This document shows, piece after piece, positions 1 to 6,075 of a stretch of DNA of 10,509 nt. The position numbers were made by a program, and so were the translations under genes. Below the pieces are notes generated by a model, which saw only the letters and a program-made list of their open reading frames with translations, made no database searches and was not told where the DNA came from. Numbering within the stretch: the first letter of the stretch is position 1; each line of letters opens with the position of its first letter. This DNA comes from an uncultured Clostridia bacterium (GTDB taxonomy: Bacteria > Bacillota > Clostridia > Oscillospirales > Acutalibacteraceae), in NCBI GenBank assembly GCA_946186725.1, contig CAMHOI010000025.1, forward strand, positions 1-10,509, written 5' to 3'.

Positions 1-72
1 GGAGATGGCGTTGCGGATCTTGGAAAGATCGAATTCGACGATCTTGCCGTCGCGTTTGAGCACGCTGTACAT
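1..72 (-). CDS. nrdD: ATP-cone N-terminus of ribonucleotide reductase, probably anaerobic class III (partial)
   Basis: Only the first 24 codons lie in the window; the rest runs off the left edge. The translated start, MYSVLKRDGKIVEFDLSKIR, is the opening strand and helix of an ATP-cone. This is the allosteric nucleotide-binding domain at the N-terminus of many ribonucleotide reductase large subunits; the KRDG turn and the F-D-x-x-K-I-R pattern are typical. The start at 72 is set by an AGGAGG site at 81-86, eight bases away. The upstream neighbour on the same strand is an NrdG2-type activase, which points to the class III (glycyl-radical, anaerobic) enzyme NrdD. NrdR is unlikely because it begins with a zinc ribbon before its ATP-cone. 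A class I or II reductase with an ATP-cone cannot be excluded from 24 residues. Confidence 0.75.
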   Translation of the reverse strand, partial: MYSVLKRDGKIVEFDLSKIRNAIS

Positions 73-102
73 ATAGAACTCCTCCTAAAATTTGACTGCA
101 AG

Positions 103-118
103 ACACATTATATCAGGT
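103..118 (-). promoter_or_regulatory. Candidate NrdR box overlapping the -10 element
   Basis: On the minus strand the 16-mer ACCTGATATAATGTGT matches the NrdR consensus as I recall it (ACACWATATATWGTGT) at 12 of 16 positions, with the right half best conserved. It covers the -10 hexamer of the nrdD-like promoter. NrdR is the dedicated ribonucleotide reductase repressor of many bacteria and binds pairs of such boxes. Part of the match overlaps the TATAAT hexamer itself, which inflates the similarity, so the case depends on the partner box at 144-159. Confidence 0.5.
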
Positions 119-135
119 ATATAGTGCCTTGTCAA
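107..135 (-). promoter_or_regulatory. Consensus sigma-A promoter of the nrdD-like gene
   Basis: Read on the minus strand, TTGACA (130-135) and TATAAT (107-112) are separated by exactly 17 bases. Both hexamers match the housekeeping consensus perfectly. The expected transcript start is near position 100, giving a leader of roughly 28 bases before the ATG at 72. It lies in the 107-base gap after nrdG2, so the reductase gene can be transcribed independently of the activase. Confidence 0.88.
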
Positions 136-143
136 GATAACAT

Positions 144-159
144 CCACAACATTTTGTGT
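144..159 (-). promoter_or_regulatory. Candidate NrdR box upstream of the -35 element
   Basis: On the minus strand ACACAAAATGTTGTGG matches the recalled NrdR consensus ACACWATATATWGTGT at 13 of 16 positions, including ACAC and GTG at its two ends. It lies just upstream of the -35 hexamer. Its centre is 41 bases from that of the other candidate box, close to four helical turns, so both would face the same side of the helix. Confidence 0.58.
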
Positions 160-179
160 TTATTTCTTAACGATGTCGA

Positions 180-875
180 TCACGCGCCGCGCACCTCGCA
201 AAGGCCGACGAAGGGCGCCGCGGCGGCGCGCATACGCTCCATTTCGGCCTTGTCGACGGGGTGGAGCCCCTCCCCGATCAGGGCGCCGCTGTCCACGAAG
301 GCCTGCAGATAGTAGCGGGGGGCGCCGGCGATCCACCGGGCGGCGGCGGCGATATCCTCCACGGTGTGATACTCTTTCACCACGGTGGTGCGGTACTCGT
401 AATCGACGCCGCTCTCCCGCAGCAGGGTCATGGTGCGCTCGAAGGCGGCGAAATCGAAGGAGGCAAGCCCCACTGTTCGGGCGATCTTCTCGGGCCGGTT
501 CTTGAGATCGACGGCAACGTAATCGGCCAGGCCTTTTTTCAGGATCTCCTCCAGCCGGTCGGGAAAGGAGCCGTTGGTGTCCAGCTTGACGGCGAAGCCG
601 AGGGCGCGCACCCGCTCCAGAAAGGCAGGCAGATCGGGGTTGAGCAGCGGCTCGCCCCCCGTGACGGCCACCCCGTCGAGCAGTCCCCTCCGCCCCTCGA
701 GGAAGGAGAGGATCTCCTCCTCGCTCAGAGAGTCGCCCGCCGCGTCCCATTCGGTGACGAGGGAGGCGTTGTGGCAGAAGGGGCAGCGGAAGTTGCACCC
801 GCCCGTGAAGAGGGTGCAGGCCACCCTGCCGGGGAAATCGAGCAGGGTCATTTTTTGCAAGCCGTAAAAGCGCAT
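180..875 (-). CDS. nrdG2: Anaerobic ribonucleotide reductase activating protein (radical SAM, NrdG2 type)
   Basis: This is a 231-residue radical SAM protein. It would use a 4Fe-4S cluster and S-adenosylmethionine to install the glycyl radical on the anaerobic reductase NrdD. The cluster motif is C27-NFR-C31-PF-C34, followed by HN; a GGEP motif (73-76), part of the SAM site, follows, then LDTNG further on. The opening MRFYGLQKMTLLDFPG is characteristic of the NrdG2-type branch (about 230 residues) rather than the shorter classical NrdG. I chose the ATG at 875 because that opening begins there. An upstream ATG at 956 would add 27 residues unlike the family and would span the promoter. A weak AGGA lies 11 bases before the start. 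The nrdD-like gene follows on the same strand after 107 bases but has its own promoter, and activase-before-reductase is the less usual order. Related glycyl-radical activases look similar, so the target is inferred from the neighbour. Confidence 0.88.
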   Translation of the reverse strand: MRFYGLQKMTLLDFPGRVACTLFTGGCNFRCPFCHNASLVTEWDAAGDSLSEEEILSFLEGRRGLLDGVAVTGGEPLLNPDLPAFLERVRALGFAVKLDTNGSFPDRLEEILKKGLADYVAVDLKNRPEKIARTVGLASFDFAAFERTMTLLRESGVDYEYRTTVVKEYHTVEDIAAAARWIAGAPRYYLQAFVDSGALIGEGLHPVDKAEMERMRAAAAPFVGLCEVRGA

Positions 876-890
876 AAAAAACCACGTCCT

Positions 891-906
891 ACACAAGATG
901 TTGTTG
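891..906 (-). promoter_or_regulatory. Weak single NrdR-like box at the nrdG2 transcription start
   Basis: On the minus strand CAACAACATCTTGTGT matches the recalled NrdR consensus at 12 of 16 positions. It covers the expected start of transcription of nrdG2, just downstream of the -10. I found no convincing partner box at the usual helical spacings, so this is tentative. Confidence 0.28.
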
Positions 907-908
907 TC

Positions 909-937
909 ATTATAACACAGCGCCACAAGGTGTGCAA
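909..937 (-). promoter_or_regulatory. Promoter of nrdG2 (extended -10)
   Basis: On the minus strand TGTTATAAT gives a perfect -10 (909-914) with a TGn extension. The -35 is a poor TTGCAC (932-937), 17 bases away. The extended -10 probably compensates for the weak -35. Confidence 0.7.
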
Positions 938-947
938 GAGAAAACCC

Positions 948-975
948 TTGCGTCAAAGCGGGAAACGTGTATAAT
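948..975 (+). promoter_or_regulatory. Promoter of the TPR/DUF4037 operon
   Basis: TTGCGT (948-953) and TATAAT (970-975) are 16 bases apart. The start of transcription is expected near 982, a leader of about 20 bases. The -35 lies only 10 bases from the -35 of the divergent nrdG2 promoter, so the two polymerase sites overlap. Confidence 0.65.
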
Positions 976-1003
976 AATAGGTAGTACGATCCGGAGGTGT
1001 ATC

Positions 1004-1843
1004 ATGTCGCACGAATCCGACGCTCTGCGTCCCGAGGATTATACCGATCCCGTCTGCCCCTTCTGCACCGAGCAGTTCACCGGCCCCGAGGTCCGGCGCA
1101 TCCCGACCGGGCGGGTGCTGGACAAGCTGGACGAGCATCTCTCCCGCAACGATTACGACGCCGCCGAGCGGCATCTGCGCTACTGGCTGCGGGAGGCGGT
1201 GCTCGGCGGGGACGAGCGGGGCGAATTTCAGATGGCCAACGAGCTGATGGGCCTTTGCCGCAAGGTGGGCAAGGGCGAGGACGCGCTCGCCTTCGCCGAG
1301 CGGGCGCTGTCGCTTGCCGAGCGGTTGGGTATCGGAGAGGAGGCCGCCGGCGGAACGGCGCTGGTCAACGCGGCGACCGTGTGCAAGGCCTTCGGTCGGC
1401 CGGAGCGGGCGATCGCGCTCTTTGAGCAGGCGGAGAAGGTCTACCTTGCCGCCCTGGAGCCGGGCGATCCGCGGCTGGGCGGGCTGTACAACAACATGGG
1501 GCTGGCGCTGGTCGATCTGGGCCGTTTCGGAGAGGCGGACGCCGCCTACCGCAAGGCGCTCGCCGTCATGGAAAAAGCCGAAAACGGCGGATTTGAGCGC
1601 GCCATCACCCTGCTGAACGTCGCTGACGCGCGCGTGACCGCACTCGGCGCCGAGGCCGCCGAGGAGGAGGTCGCCGCCCTGCTCGACGAGGCGGAGGCCC
1701 TGCTGCTCGATCCCGCGCTCCCGCAGAACGGGTACGCCGCCTTTGTATATGAGAAATGCGCGGCGGGGTTCGGCTACCACGGCCGCTTTATGACGCAAAG
1801 AGAGCTGGAAAGGCGGGCGAAGGAGATCTATGAACGGGATTGA
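1004..1843 (+). CDS. Tetratricopeptide repeat protein
   Basis: A 279-residue, predominantly helical, soluble protein with no signal peptide or membrane segment, so probably cytosolic. Residues from about 75 to 235 form TPR-like helix pairs. The clearest are around 119-151 (ALVNAATVCKAFGRPERAIA onward) and 160-191 (LYNNMGLALVDLGRFGEADA onward), carrying the alanine, glycine and tyrosine spacing of TPRs. TPRs bind partner proteins. The N-terminus has one CPFC pair (C18, C21), too little for a full zinc site unless it dimerises or uses other residues. The ATG at 1004 is set by GGAGG at 993-997, six bases away; an in-frame ATG at 932 would lie upstream of the promoter. The stop overlaps the next gene's start by 14 bases, so the two are translationally coupled and may form a complex. 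The function is unknown. Confidence 0.85.
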   Translation: MSHESDALRPEDYTDPVCPFCTEQFTGPEVRRIPTGRVLDKLDEHLSRNDYDAAERHLRYWLREAVLGGDERGEFQMANELMGLCRKVGKGEDALAFAERALSLAERLGIGEEAAGGTALVNAATVCKAFGRPERAIALFEQAEKVYLAALEPGDPRLGGLYNNMGLALVDLGRFGEADAAYRKALAVMEKAENGGFERAITLLNVADARVTALGAEAAEEEVAALLDEAEALLLDPALPQNGYAAFVYEKCAAGFGYHGRFMTQRELERRAKEIYERD

Positions 1844-2756
1844 GCTGGCCCGCCGCTACTACGAGGCCTATGGCGCGCCCCTGCTGCACGAGCAGTTCCC
1901 CGCCCTGGAGGGCGTGATCGCCGTCGGGCTGGCGGGGAGCGGATCGGAATGCCTCGGCTACGACGACGAGATCTCCCGCGACCACGATTTTGAACCGGGG
2001 TTCTGCCTCTTTCTGCCCGGGGAGGAAGTCGTCGACCGGCGCGCGGCCTTCCTGCTCGAGCGGGCGTATGCCAAGCTGCCCGGTGAGTTCGAGGGCTTTC
2101 ACCGCCAGCCCCTCAGTCCCGTGGGCGGCAACCGGCACGGGGTCATCCGCATGAGCGACTTTTTTGAGCAAAAAACGGGGTGCCCCGACGGGCGACTCTC
2201 CCTCGACGATTGGCTCCGGCTGCCCGAATACGCCCTGCTCGAGGCGGTCAACGGCGCCGTCTTCCGCGACGACGCGGGCGACTTCACCCGCATCCGGGCG
2301 GCACTGTCCTATCTGCCCGAGGAGGTGCGGCGCAAAAAGCTGGCGGGGCGGCTGCTGCTGATGGCGCAGGCAGGTGAGTACAACTTCCCCCGCTGTCTGG
2401 CACGGGGAGAGACGGGCGCCGCCCGGCTGGCGGTCGTCGAGTACGTCGCCTCGGCCATGCACGCCGCCTTTCTGGCTGAGCGGCGTTATCTCCCCTACTA
2501 CAAATGGCAGTTCCGCGCCCTGCGCGAGACGCCCCGGCTGTCCGGGCTTGCGGGGGCGATGGAGGCGCTGCTTTCCGGCGGCGACGCTGAAGAAACGCGG
2601 GCGCGCATGGACGAGGTGACCGACGCCCTGCTGAACGCTCTGCGTGAAGAGGGCCTGCCGGTCGAGCGGGAGCCGCTCGAGCGCGCCGCCCGGCGCGTCA
2701 ACGACGCCATCGCCGACCCGACGCTGCGCAACCGGCACATTCTGTGCGCGGTGTGA
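1830..2756 (+). CDS. DUF4037-type nucleotidyltransferase-like protein
   Basis: A 308-residue soluble protein that I recognise as resembling the DUF4037 family, distant relatives of the nucleotidyltransferase (NT) fold. The supporting motif is G36-S-G-S-E, then D45-D46, then D51-H-D53. It resembles the GS...D-x-D active site that binds metal and nucleotide in NT enzymes, although the spacing is a little longer than the canonical form. The remainder is helical, with conserved-looking stretches such as YYKWQFRALRETPRLSG. No substrate can be named. The start at 1830 lies inside the end of the TPR gene, with GGCGGGCGAAGGAGATC supplying an AAGGAG site at 1819-1824. The gene ends the operon; a hairpin lies about 100 bases downstream. 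Candidate roles, all inferred, are small-molecule or protein nucleotidylation with the TPR partner choosing the target. Antibiotic modification or a toxin-antitoxin-like role are possible but unsupported. Confidence 0.75.
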   Translation: MNGIELARRYYEAYGAPLLHEQFPALEGVIAVGLAGSGSECLGYDDEISRDHDFEPGFCLFLPGEEVVDRRAAFLLERAYAKLPGEFEGFHRQPLSPVGGNRHGVIRMSDFFEQKTGCPDGRLSLDDWLRLPEYALLEAVNGAVFRDDAGDFTRIRAALSYLPEEVRRKKLAGRLLLMAQAGEYNFPRCLARGETGAARLAVVEYVASAMHAAFLAERRYLPYYKWQFRALRETPRLSGLAGAMEALLSGGDAEETRARMDEVTDALLNALREEGLPVEREPLERAARRVNDAIADPTLRNRHILCAV

Positions 2757-2860
2757 GAAAAGCGTTGGCGCATTTGGAAAAGATGAGGACGGCGCCGTTA
2801 CCACGACGCTGTGCCAAGCGAGGAGAATCGGTTCGGCTGAATCGCGCAAAAAACAAAAAA

Positions 2861-2886
2861 GGCCGCTGTCCGTACGGACAGCGGCC
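2861..2886. terminator. Bidirectional hairpin terminator between convergent genes
   Basis: A perfect 11-base-pair stem GGCCGCTGTCC/GGACAGCGGCC with a GTAC loop. On the minus strand it is followed by TTTTTTGTTTTTT (2860-2848), an excellent U-tract ending the 2899-3393 gene. On the plus strand the tail TTTGCTCTTT is weaker but probably helps stop the DUF4037 transcript. Confidence 0.9.
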
Positions 2887-2898
2887 TTTGCTCTTTCG

Positions 2899-3393
2899 TT
2901 ACGCCCAAGGGTCGGCGGATTTGGGGGTGCGGATGTCGGAGAGGCACTGGATCTCGTTGAGGAACCATTCGCCGGTGGAGGGCTTCTTGCGCAGCTTCAC
3001 GGGACGCTCGCTGTCGGCACCGGCGGAGCGGACGTAGAGGGTGGCGTACTTGTCGTCGGGATAGGAGTAGGGGTTGTCCTCCACGGTGATGGTCAGCGGG
3101 ACGGCGGGGGTGTAATCGTTCTCCACCGCGGCGCCCGCAAAGAAAGAGAAGGGCTTGTACTCCTTGCCCTCCAGACGATCGCGCAGGAACTGCTTCTCAT
3201 AGGGAGAAACGGCCTCCGGGCCCTTGAGAAAGTCGAGCATGGCCAGGGCGGCATCCCTGTCGTCGCGGTAGCGGCAGAGCGCCAGCAGCGTCAGCGCCAC
3301 CGTCTGAAAAGGAGACTGAAGAGCCGCTTCGTGGAGGGCCTTGAACTCGTCGAGGGTAGCGGGGATGGCGTTGAAGGTAAAGGTCTGCTTCAT
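2899..3393 (-). CDS. Conserved protein of unknown function (DUF6935-like)
   Basis: A 164-residue soluble protein without signal peptide or membrane helix. I recognise its pattern from small conserved Clostridia proteins that I recall as the DUF6935 family; the name is from memory and should be checked. Hallmarks are an N-terminal FNAIPATLDEFKAL segment, a central LKGPEAVSPYEKQFLRDRL, a V-P-L-T-I-T-V-E-D-N-P-Y-S-Y strand region, and a C-terminal PVKLRKKPSTGEWFLNE leading to SADPWA. The length suits a complete single-domain member. The start is set by AAGGAGG at 3401-3407, seven bases before the ATG. It is a single-gene unit with its own promoter (3427-3455) and a strong terminator (2861-2886). 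No enzymatic motif is evident and no function can be assigned. Confidence 0.82.
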   Translation of the reverse strand: MKQTFTFNAIPATLDEFKALHEAALQSPFQTVALTLLALCRYRDDRDAALAMLDFLKGPEAVSPYEKQFLRDRLEGKEYKPFSFFAGAAVENDYTPAVPLTITVEDNPYSYPDDKYATLYVRSAGADSERPVKLRKKPSTGEWFLNEIQCLSDIRTPKSADPWA

Positions 3394-3426
3394 GTCGTTT
3401 CCTCCTTGGTTGGATTCTGTGATTCC

Positions 3427-3455
3427 AGTATAACATAGGAAAAGCGGAAATGCAA
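3427..3455 (-). promoter_or_regulatory. Promoter of the DUF6935-like gene
   Basis: On the minus strand TTGCAT (3450-3455) is 17 bases from TATACT (3427-3432), which is preceded by TGT as an extended -10. The start of transcription is expected near 3420. Confidence 0.68.
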
Positions 3456-3468
3456 CCGGAGAAAGGGA

Positions 3469-3492
3469 GGCCCCGCTCGGCGGAGCGGGGCC
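3469..3492 (-). terminator. GC-rich hairpin after the GH2 gene
   Basis: A perfect 10-base-pair stem GGCCCCGCTC/GAGCGGGGCC with a four-base loop, starting eight bases after the GH2 stop. The minus-strand tail TCCCTTTCTCC is only moderately U-rich, so termination may be incomplete. The hairpin ends before the -35 of the next minus-strand gene. Confidence 0.65.
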
Positions 3493-3499
3493 GTTTGCT

Positions 3500-5848
3500 T
3501 TATGCGTGAAACGCCCCGTTTTCGTCGGCGGTGAGGGTGAGGTTGGCGCTGGCCAGGGCGCTGGTGCGCGCGAAGAGGGCGATCTCGGTCTGTCCGGGGG
3601 CGGGCCGGACGGCGACGAGGATCTTGCCCATATACATCTGACGCTCGGGCAGGGGCACGGGGGTGTGATCGCAGTTGTCCGAGCCGGTGCCGATCAGGCG
3701 GGCGGGTGAGGCGGCCGAAAAACGGACGAAGGGCTCGGCGTCAGGCACGACGCGGCCTTCCGCGTCCAGGCACTCGCAGACGAAGAGAGCAAGGTCGCGG
3801 CCATCGTTGGCAAAATCAAAGACCGGCGTCAGGCGCAGAGCGGTCGGCGCGCCGGTGGTAACGCGGGTATCGGCGACCGCCTCCCGACCGCCGACGAAGC
3901 CCTTGACGGACAGGGTGCCCGGCACATAGGTCACCGTCCAGTCGACAGGAACGTACCGCTCGACGGCGCGGCGGCCCAAGCTCTCACCGTTGAGGAAGAG
4001 CTCGACCTCGTCACAGTTGGTGTACACCGTGACCGGAATGGACTGACCCTCCAGTCCGCGGAAGTTCCAATGGGGCAGAATATGAGCCATCGGCTCCTCG
4101 CACCAATGGGACTGATTCTGGTAGAAGGCCCCTTTCTTCTGAAGGAAGAGGTCGATGGCGCCCGACGCCGAGCAAACGGCCGGCCAAACGGCCTCGCCGC
4201 GGTGCTCGAAGGCGATCCACTGGAAGCCGCCGATCACGTAGGGCCGGCCGGCCAGGAAACGCCAGCTTGCCTCGCGGGAGCGGAACCAGGAGTTGGTGTC
4301 GTAGTCGCGGTCGCGGGTGCGGCCGTTGGCGTCGATGGGGTGGTGCCAATCCCGCGTGGTGCCTGTGGCGCAGCACTCGGAGGCGAACACGGCCTTGTCG
4401 GGATAGGCGGCGTGGATGCCGTCGTAGAGACCGAGGTTGTAATTGACGCCGATGACGTCGCAATCGTCGTAGACGGTGCACTTCTCAGGCGAGACGCTGA
4501 CCGCCGTGGTCAGCAGGCGGGTGTTGTCCAACTGACGGATGCGGGCGCACATGGCGCGATGGATGCGCCGGCCGGAGGCGGTGACGTGGCCGCTCTCTTC
4601 GTTGCCGGTCGACCAGAATATGACGCTGGGGCGGTTGCGGTCCCGCAGAACCAGCGCGTCAAGCTGGCGGAAGGATTCCTCGGTGGACTCGTACCAGCGG
4701 GTCTCGTCCATGACCAAAATGCCCAACTCGTCGCAGGCGTCCAGATAGGACGCGGTCTGCATATAGTGACTGGTGCGAAGGGCGTTGGCTCCCATTTCCT
4801 TGAGGAGCTTCATTTTGTACTTGGCGACGTTGGCCGGCACCGCCAGCCCCGTCAGACCGAAGTCCTGATGGGCGCACACGCCCTTGAGCACGGTCTTCCT
4901 GCCGTTGAGGAAGAGGCCCTCGGCGCCGGCCTCGATGGTGCGGAAGCCCACGCGGGTGGTCACGCGGTCGACCGGCTCGCCCCGACGGAACAGGGTGGTA
5001 TCCACGGTATAAAGGTTGGGGTGCTCGCAGTCCCACAGCGCGGGATCGCGCACCTTCATGGTGTAAGCGAGGGTGCCCTTCTCCCGCAGGGCGACGCTGC
5101 CGCTCCCCTCGGCCTCGGCGACGGCGGTGCCGTCGGGCGCCAGAAGGGTGCTGTGCGCGGTGACCTCTGCGGGCTCGTAGCCGGCGTTGACCACAGTGGT
5201 CTGCAGATCGATCTGCCAAACGTCGCCGTCCAGCTTTCTGGCGGGGGCGTAAACGCCCCACAGGTCGATGGCAACCTCATCGGTGATGGTCAGCCAGACG
5301 TCGCGGTAGATGCCTCCACCCTGGTACCACCAGCCCTCAAACTCGTCGGTGTTGACGTAAACGGCCAGAACGTTGTCCTCGTTGTTCCACACCACCACGT
5401 CGGTGATGTCTACCTCAAAGGTGTTGAAAGCGGAAAAGTTGCGGGCCATCAGACAGCCGTTGACGTAGATCTCCGAGCGGGTGGAGATGCCGTCGAAGCG
5501 GAGCAGCACCCGCTTGCCCTCGCCGGTCTCGTCCTCCAGCTTGAAGTGCTTGCGATACCAGGCGTTCTCATAATGAAAATAGCCCAGCGCGTTATTCTCC
5601 TCTTCGTGCATCGGCTTGGCGATCATGTAGTCGTGGGGCAGGGTGATCCTCTGCCAGCGGTCGTCCCGCTGGAGGCCGCAGTTAAGGTAGGGGTCGGGCT
5701 CGTCATAATAGCGGACGGACGCGGGGCCTACCTGCCGGCGGGCCGTTTTGGACTGGGTATAGACCGGGCCCTTGATCCGCGGCTTGGGCAACGCGATCTC
5801 TCCCTCGCGGAACAGCCATCCGTCGTTGAACAGCATGTTTTGTCGCAT
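3500..5848 (-). CDS. Glycoside hydrolase family 2 enzyme, beta-galactosidase-like, with DUF4982-type domain
   Basis: A 782-residue GH2 glycosidase with no signal peptide, so probably cytosolic and acting on imported oligosaccharides or glycosides. The N-terminal sugar-binding jelly roll covers about 1-190 (PHDY at 71-74; WYQGGGIYRDVWL at 174-186), followed by an immunoglobulin-like domain to about 305. The TIM barrel spans about 310-590. It contains RTSHY (358-362), LDACDELGILVMDE (369-382), the acid/base STGNEE with E417, and the likely nucleophile E491 in FASECCATG. Residues about 590-660 (PHWNFRGLEGQSIPV, then DEVELFLNGESLG) are the DUF4982-type region of one beta-galactosidase branch, followed by a C-terminal beta domain. 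The ATG at 5848 follows AAGGGGG at 5855-5861; an ATG at 5908 would lie on the promoter. The divergent AraC gene probably controls it. Beta-galactosidase is the default guess; beta-glucuronidase or another GH2 activity remains possible. Confidence 0.9.
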   Translation of the reverse strand: MRQNMLFNDGWLFREGEIALPKPRIKGPVYTQSKTARRQVGPASVRYYDEPDPYLNCGLQRDDRWQRITLPHDYMIAKPMHEEENNALGYFHYENAWYRKHFKLEDETGEGKRVLLRFDGISTRSEIYVNGCLMARNFSAFNTFEVDITDVVVWNNEDNVLAVYVNTDEFEGWWYQGGGIYRDVWLTITDEVAIDLWGVYAPARKLDGDVWQIDLQTTVVNAGYEPAEVTAHSTLLAPDGTAVAEAEGSGSVALREKGTLAYTMKVRDPALWDCEHPNLYTVDTTLFRRGEPVDRVTTRVGFRTIEAGAEGLFLNGRKTVLKGVCAHQDFGLTGLAVPANVAKYKMKLLKEMGANALRTSHYMQTASYLDACDELGILVMDETRWYESTEESFRQLDALVLRDRNRPSVIFWSTGNEESGHVTASGRRIHRAMCARIRQLDNTRLLTTAVSVSPEKCTVYDDCDVIGVNYNLGLYDGIHAAYPDKAVFASECCATGTTRDWHHPIDANGRTRDRDYDTNSWFRSREASWRFLAGRPYVIGGFQWIAFEHRGEAVWPAVCSASGAIDLFLQKKGAFYQNQSHWCEEPMAHILPHWNFRGLEGQSIPVTVYTNCDEVELFLNGESLGRRAVERYVPVDWTVTYVPGTLSVKGFVGGREAVADTRVTTGAPTALRLTPVFDFANDGRDLALFVCECLDAEGRVVPDAEPFVRFSAASPARLIGTGSDNCDHTPVPLPERQMYMGKILVAVRPAPGQTEIALFARTSALASANLTLTADENGAFHA

Positions 5849-5897
5849 GATGATCCCCCTTTTGTTTCGGCCGGCACATTCGCACAAAACCGATACT

Positions 5898-5921
5898 TTG
5901 TTGGTCATTATACCACAACAA
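5898..5921. promoter_or_regulatory. Operator-like inverted repeat centred on the GH2 -10
   Basis: TTGTTG (5898-5903) and CAACAA (5916-5921) form an inverted repeat with a 12-base spacer. Its midpoint coincides with the midpoint of the -10 hexamer (5907-5912). Binding here would block polymerase. The protein is unknown; AraC proteins more often bind direct repeats, so another repressor is possible. Confidence 0.35.
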
Positions 5922-5936
5922 TGTCCAAGTTGTCAA
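5907..5936 (-). promoter_or_regulatory. Strong promoter of the GH2 gene
   Basis: On the minus strand a perfect TTGACA (5931-5936) and perfect TATAAT (5907-5912), with a TGG extension, are 18 bases apart. The leader to the ATG at 5848 is about 50 bases. So strong a core promoter suggests control by repression at least as much as by activation. Confidence 0.85.
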
Positions 5937-5963
5937 CGCTCTGTCGTTCAATAAAATACCTGT

Positions 5964-5993
5964 AAAACCAATGTTTTCCGCACTTTCGGAAAA
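5964..5993. promoter_or_regulatory. Overlapping inverted repeats in the GH2/AraC control region
   Basis: AAAAC (5964-5968) pairs with GTTTT (5973-5977). TTTTCCG (5974-5980) pairs with CGGAAAA (5987-5993) across six bases. The two repeats share the central TTTT. They sit about 40-55 bases upstream of the GH2 -35 and just upstream of the AraC-gene -35, a usual place for a shared activator or repressor site. Confidence 0.4.
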
Positions 5994-6005
5994 AGTAATT
6001 TTTTC

Positions 6006-6034
6006 TTGACATTTTTTTGTTTTTGTCCTACCAT
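6006..6034 (+). promoter_or_regulatory. Promoter of the AraC-family gene
   Basis: A perfect TTGACA (6006-6011) is followed after 17 bases by TACCAT (6029-6034), which matches four of six -10 positions. The T-rich spacer and weak -10 suggest modest expression, as is common for a regulator gene. Confidence 0.6.
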
Positions 6035-6075
6035 ATAGGGGGAATACTATCCTGCACGAGAAAAGGGGGACCGTT

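Noticed and set aside
1..72. The partial gene as nrdR
   Set aside because: NrdR starts with a zinc ribbon and carries its ATP-cone later; here the ATP-cone begins at residue 1.
2765..2818. Possible long-range hairpin TTGGCGCA/TGTGCCAA after the DUF4037 gene
   Set aside because: The arms are short, include a G-T pair and are nearly 40 bases apart. A far better hairpin follows at 2861-2886.
1788..2849. A 353-codon minus-strand frame opposite the DUF4037 gene
   Set aside because: It is antisense to a well-supported gene, has no ribosome binding site or family features, and runs through the operon end.
4070..5965. A long open frame on the plus strand (about 630 codons) across the GH2 gene
   Set aside because: It is antisense to a clear GH2 enzyme with intact catalytic motifs. 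Its translation is low-complexity, rich in Gly, Val and Ala, with no recognisable domain and no ribosome binding site; it is a product of high GC.
5974..6003. Intrinsic terminator (TTTTCCG/CGGAAAA followed by a T-run)
   Set aside because: The stem has only three GC pairs and no gene runs into it, since both flanking genes point away. A regulatory repeat is more likely.
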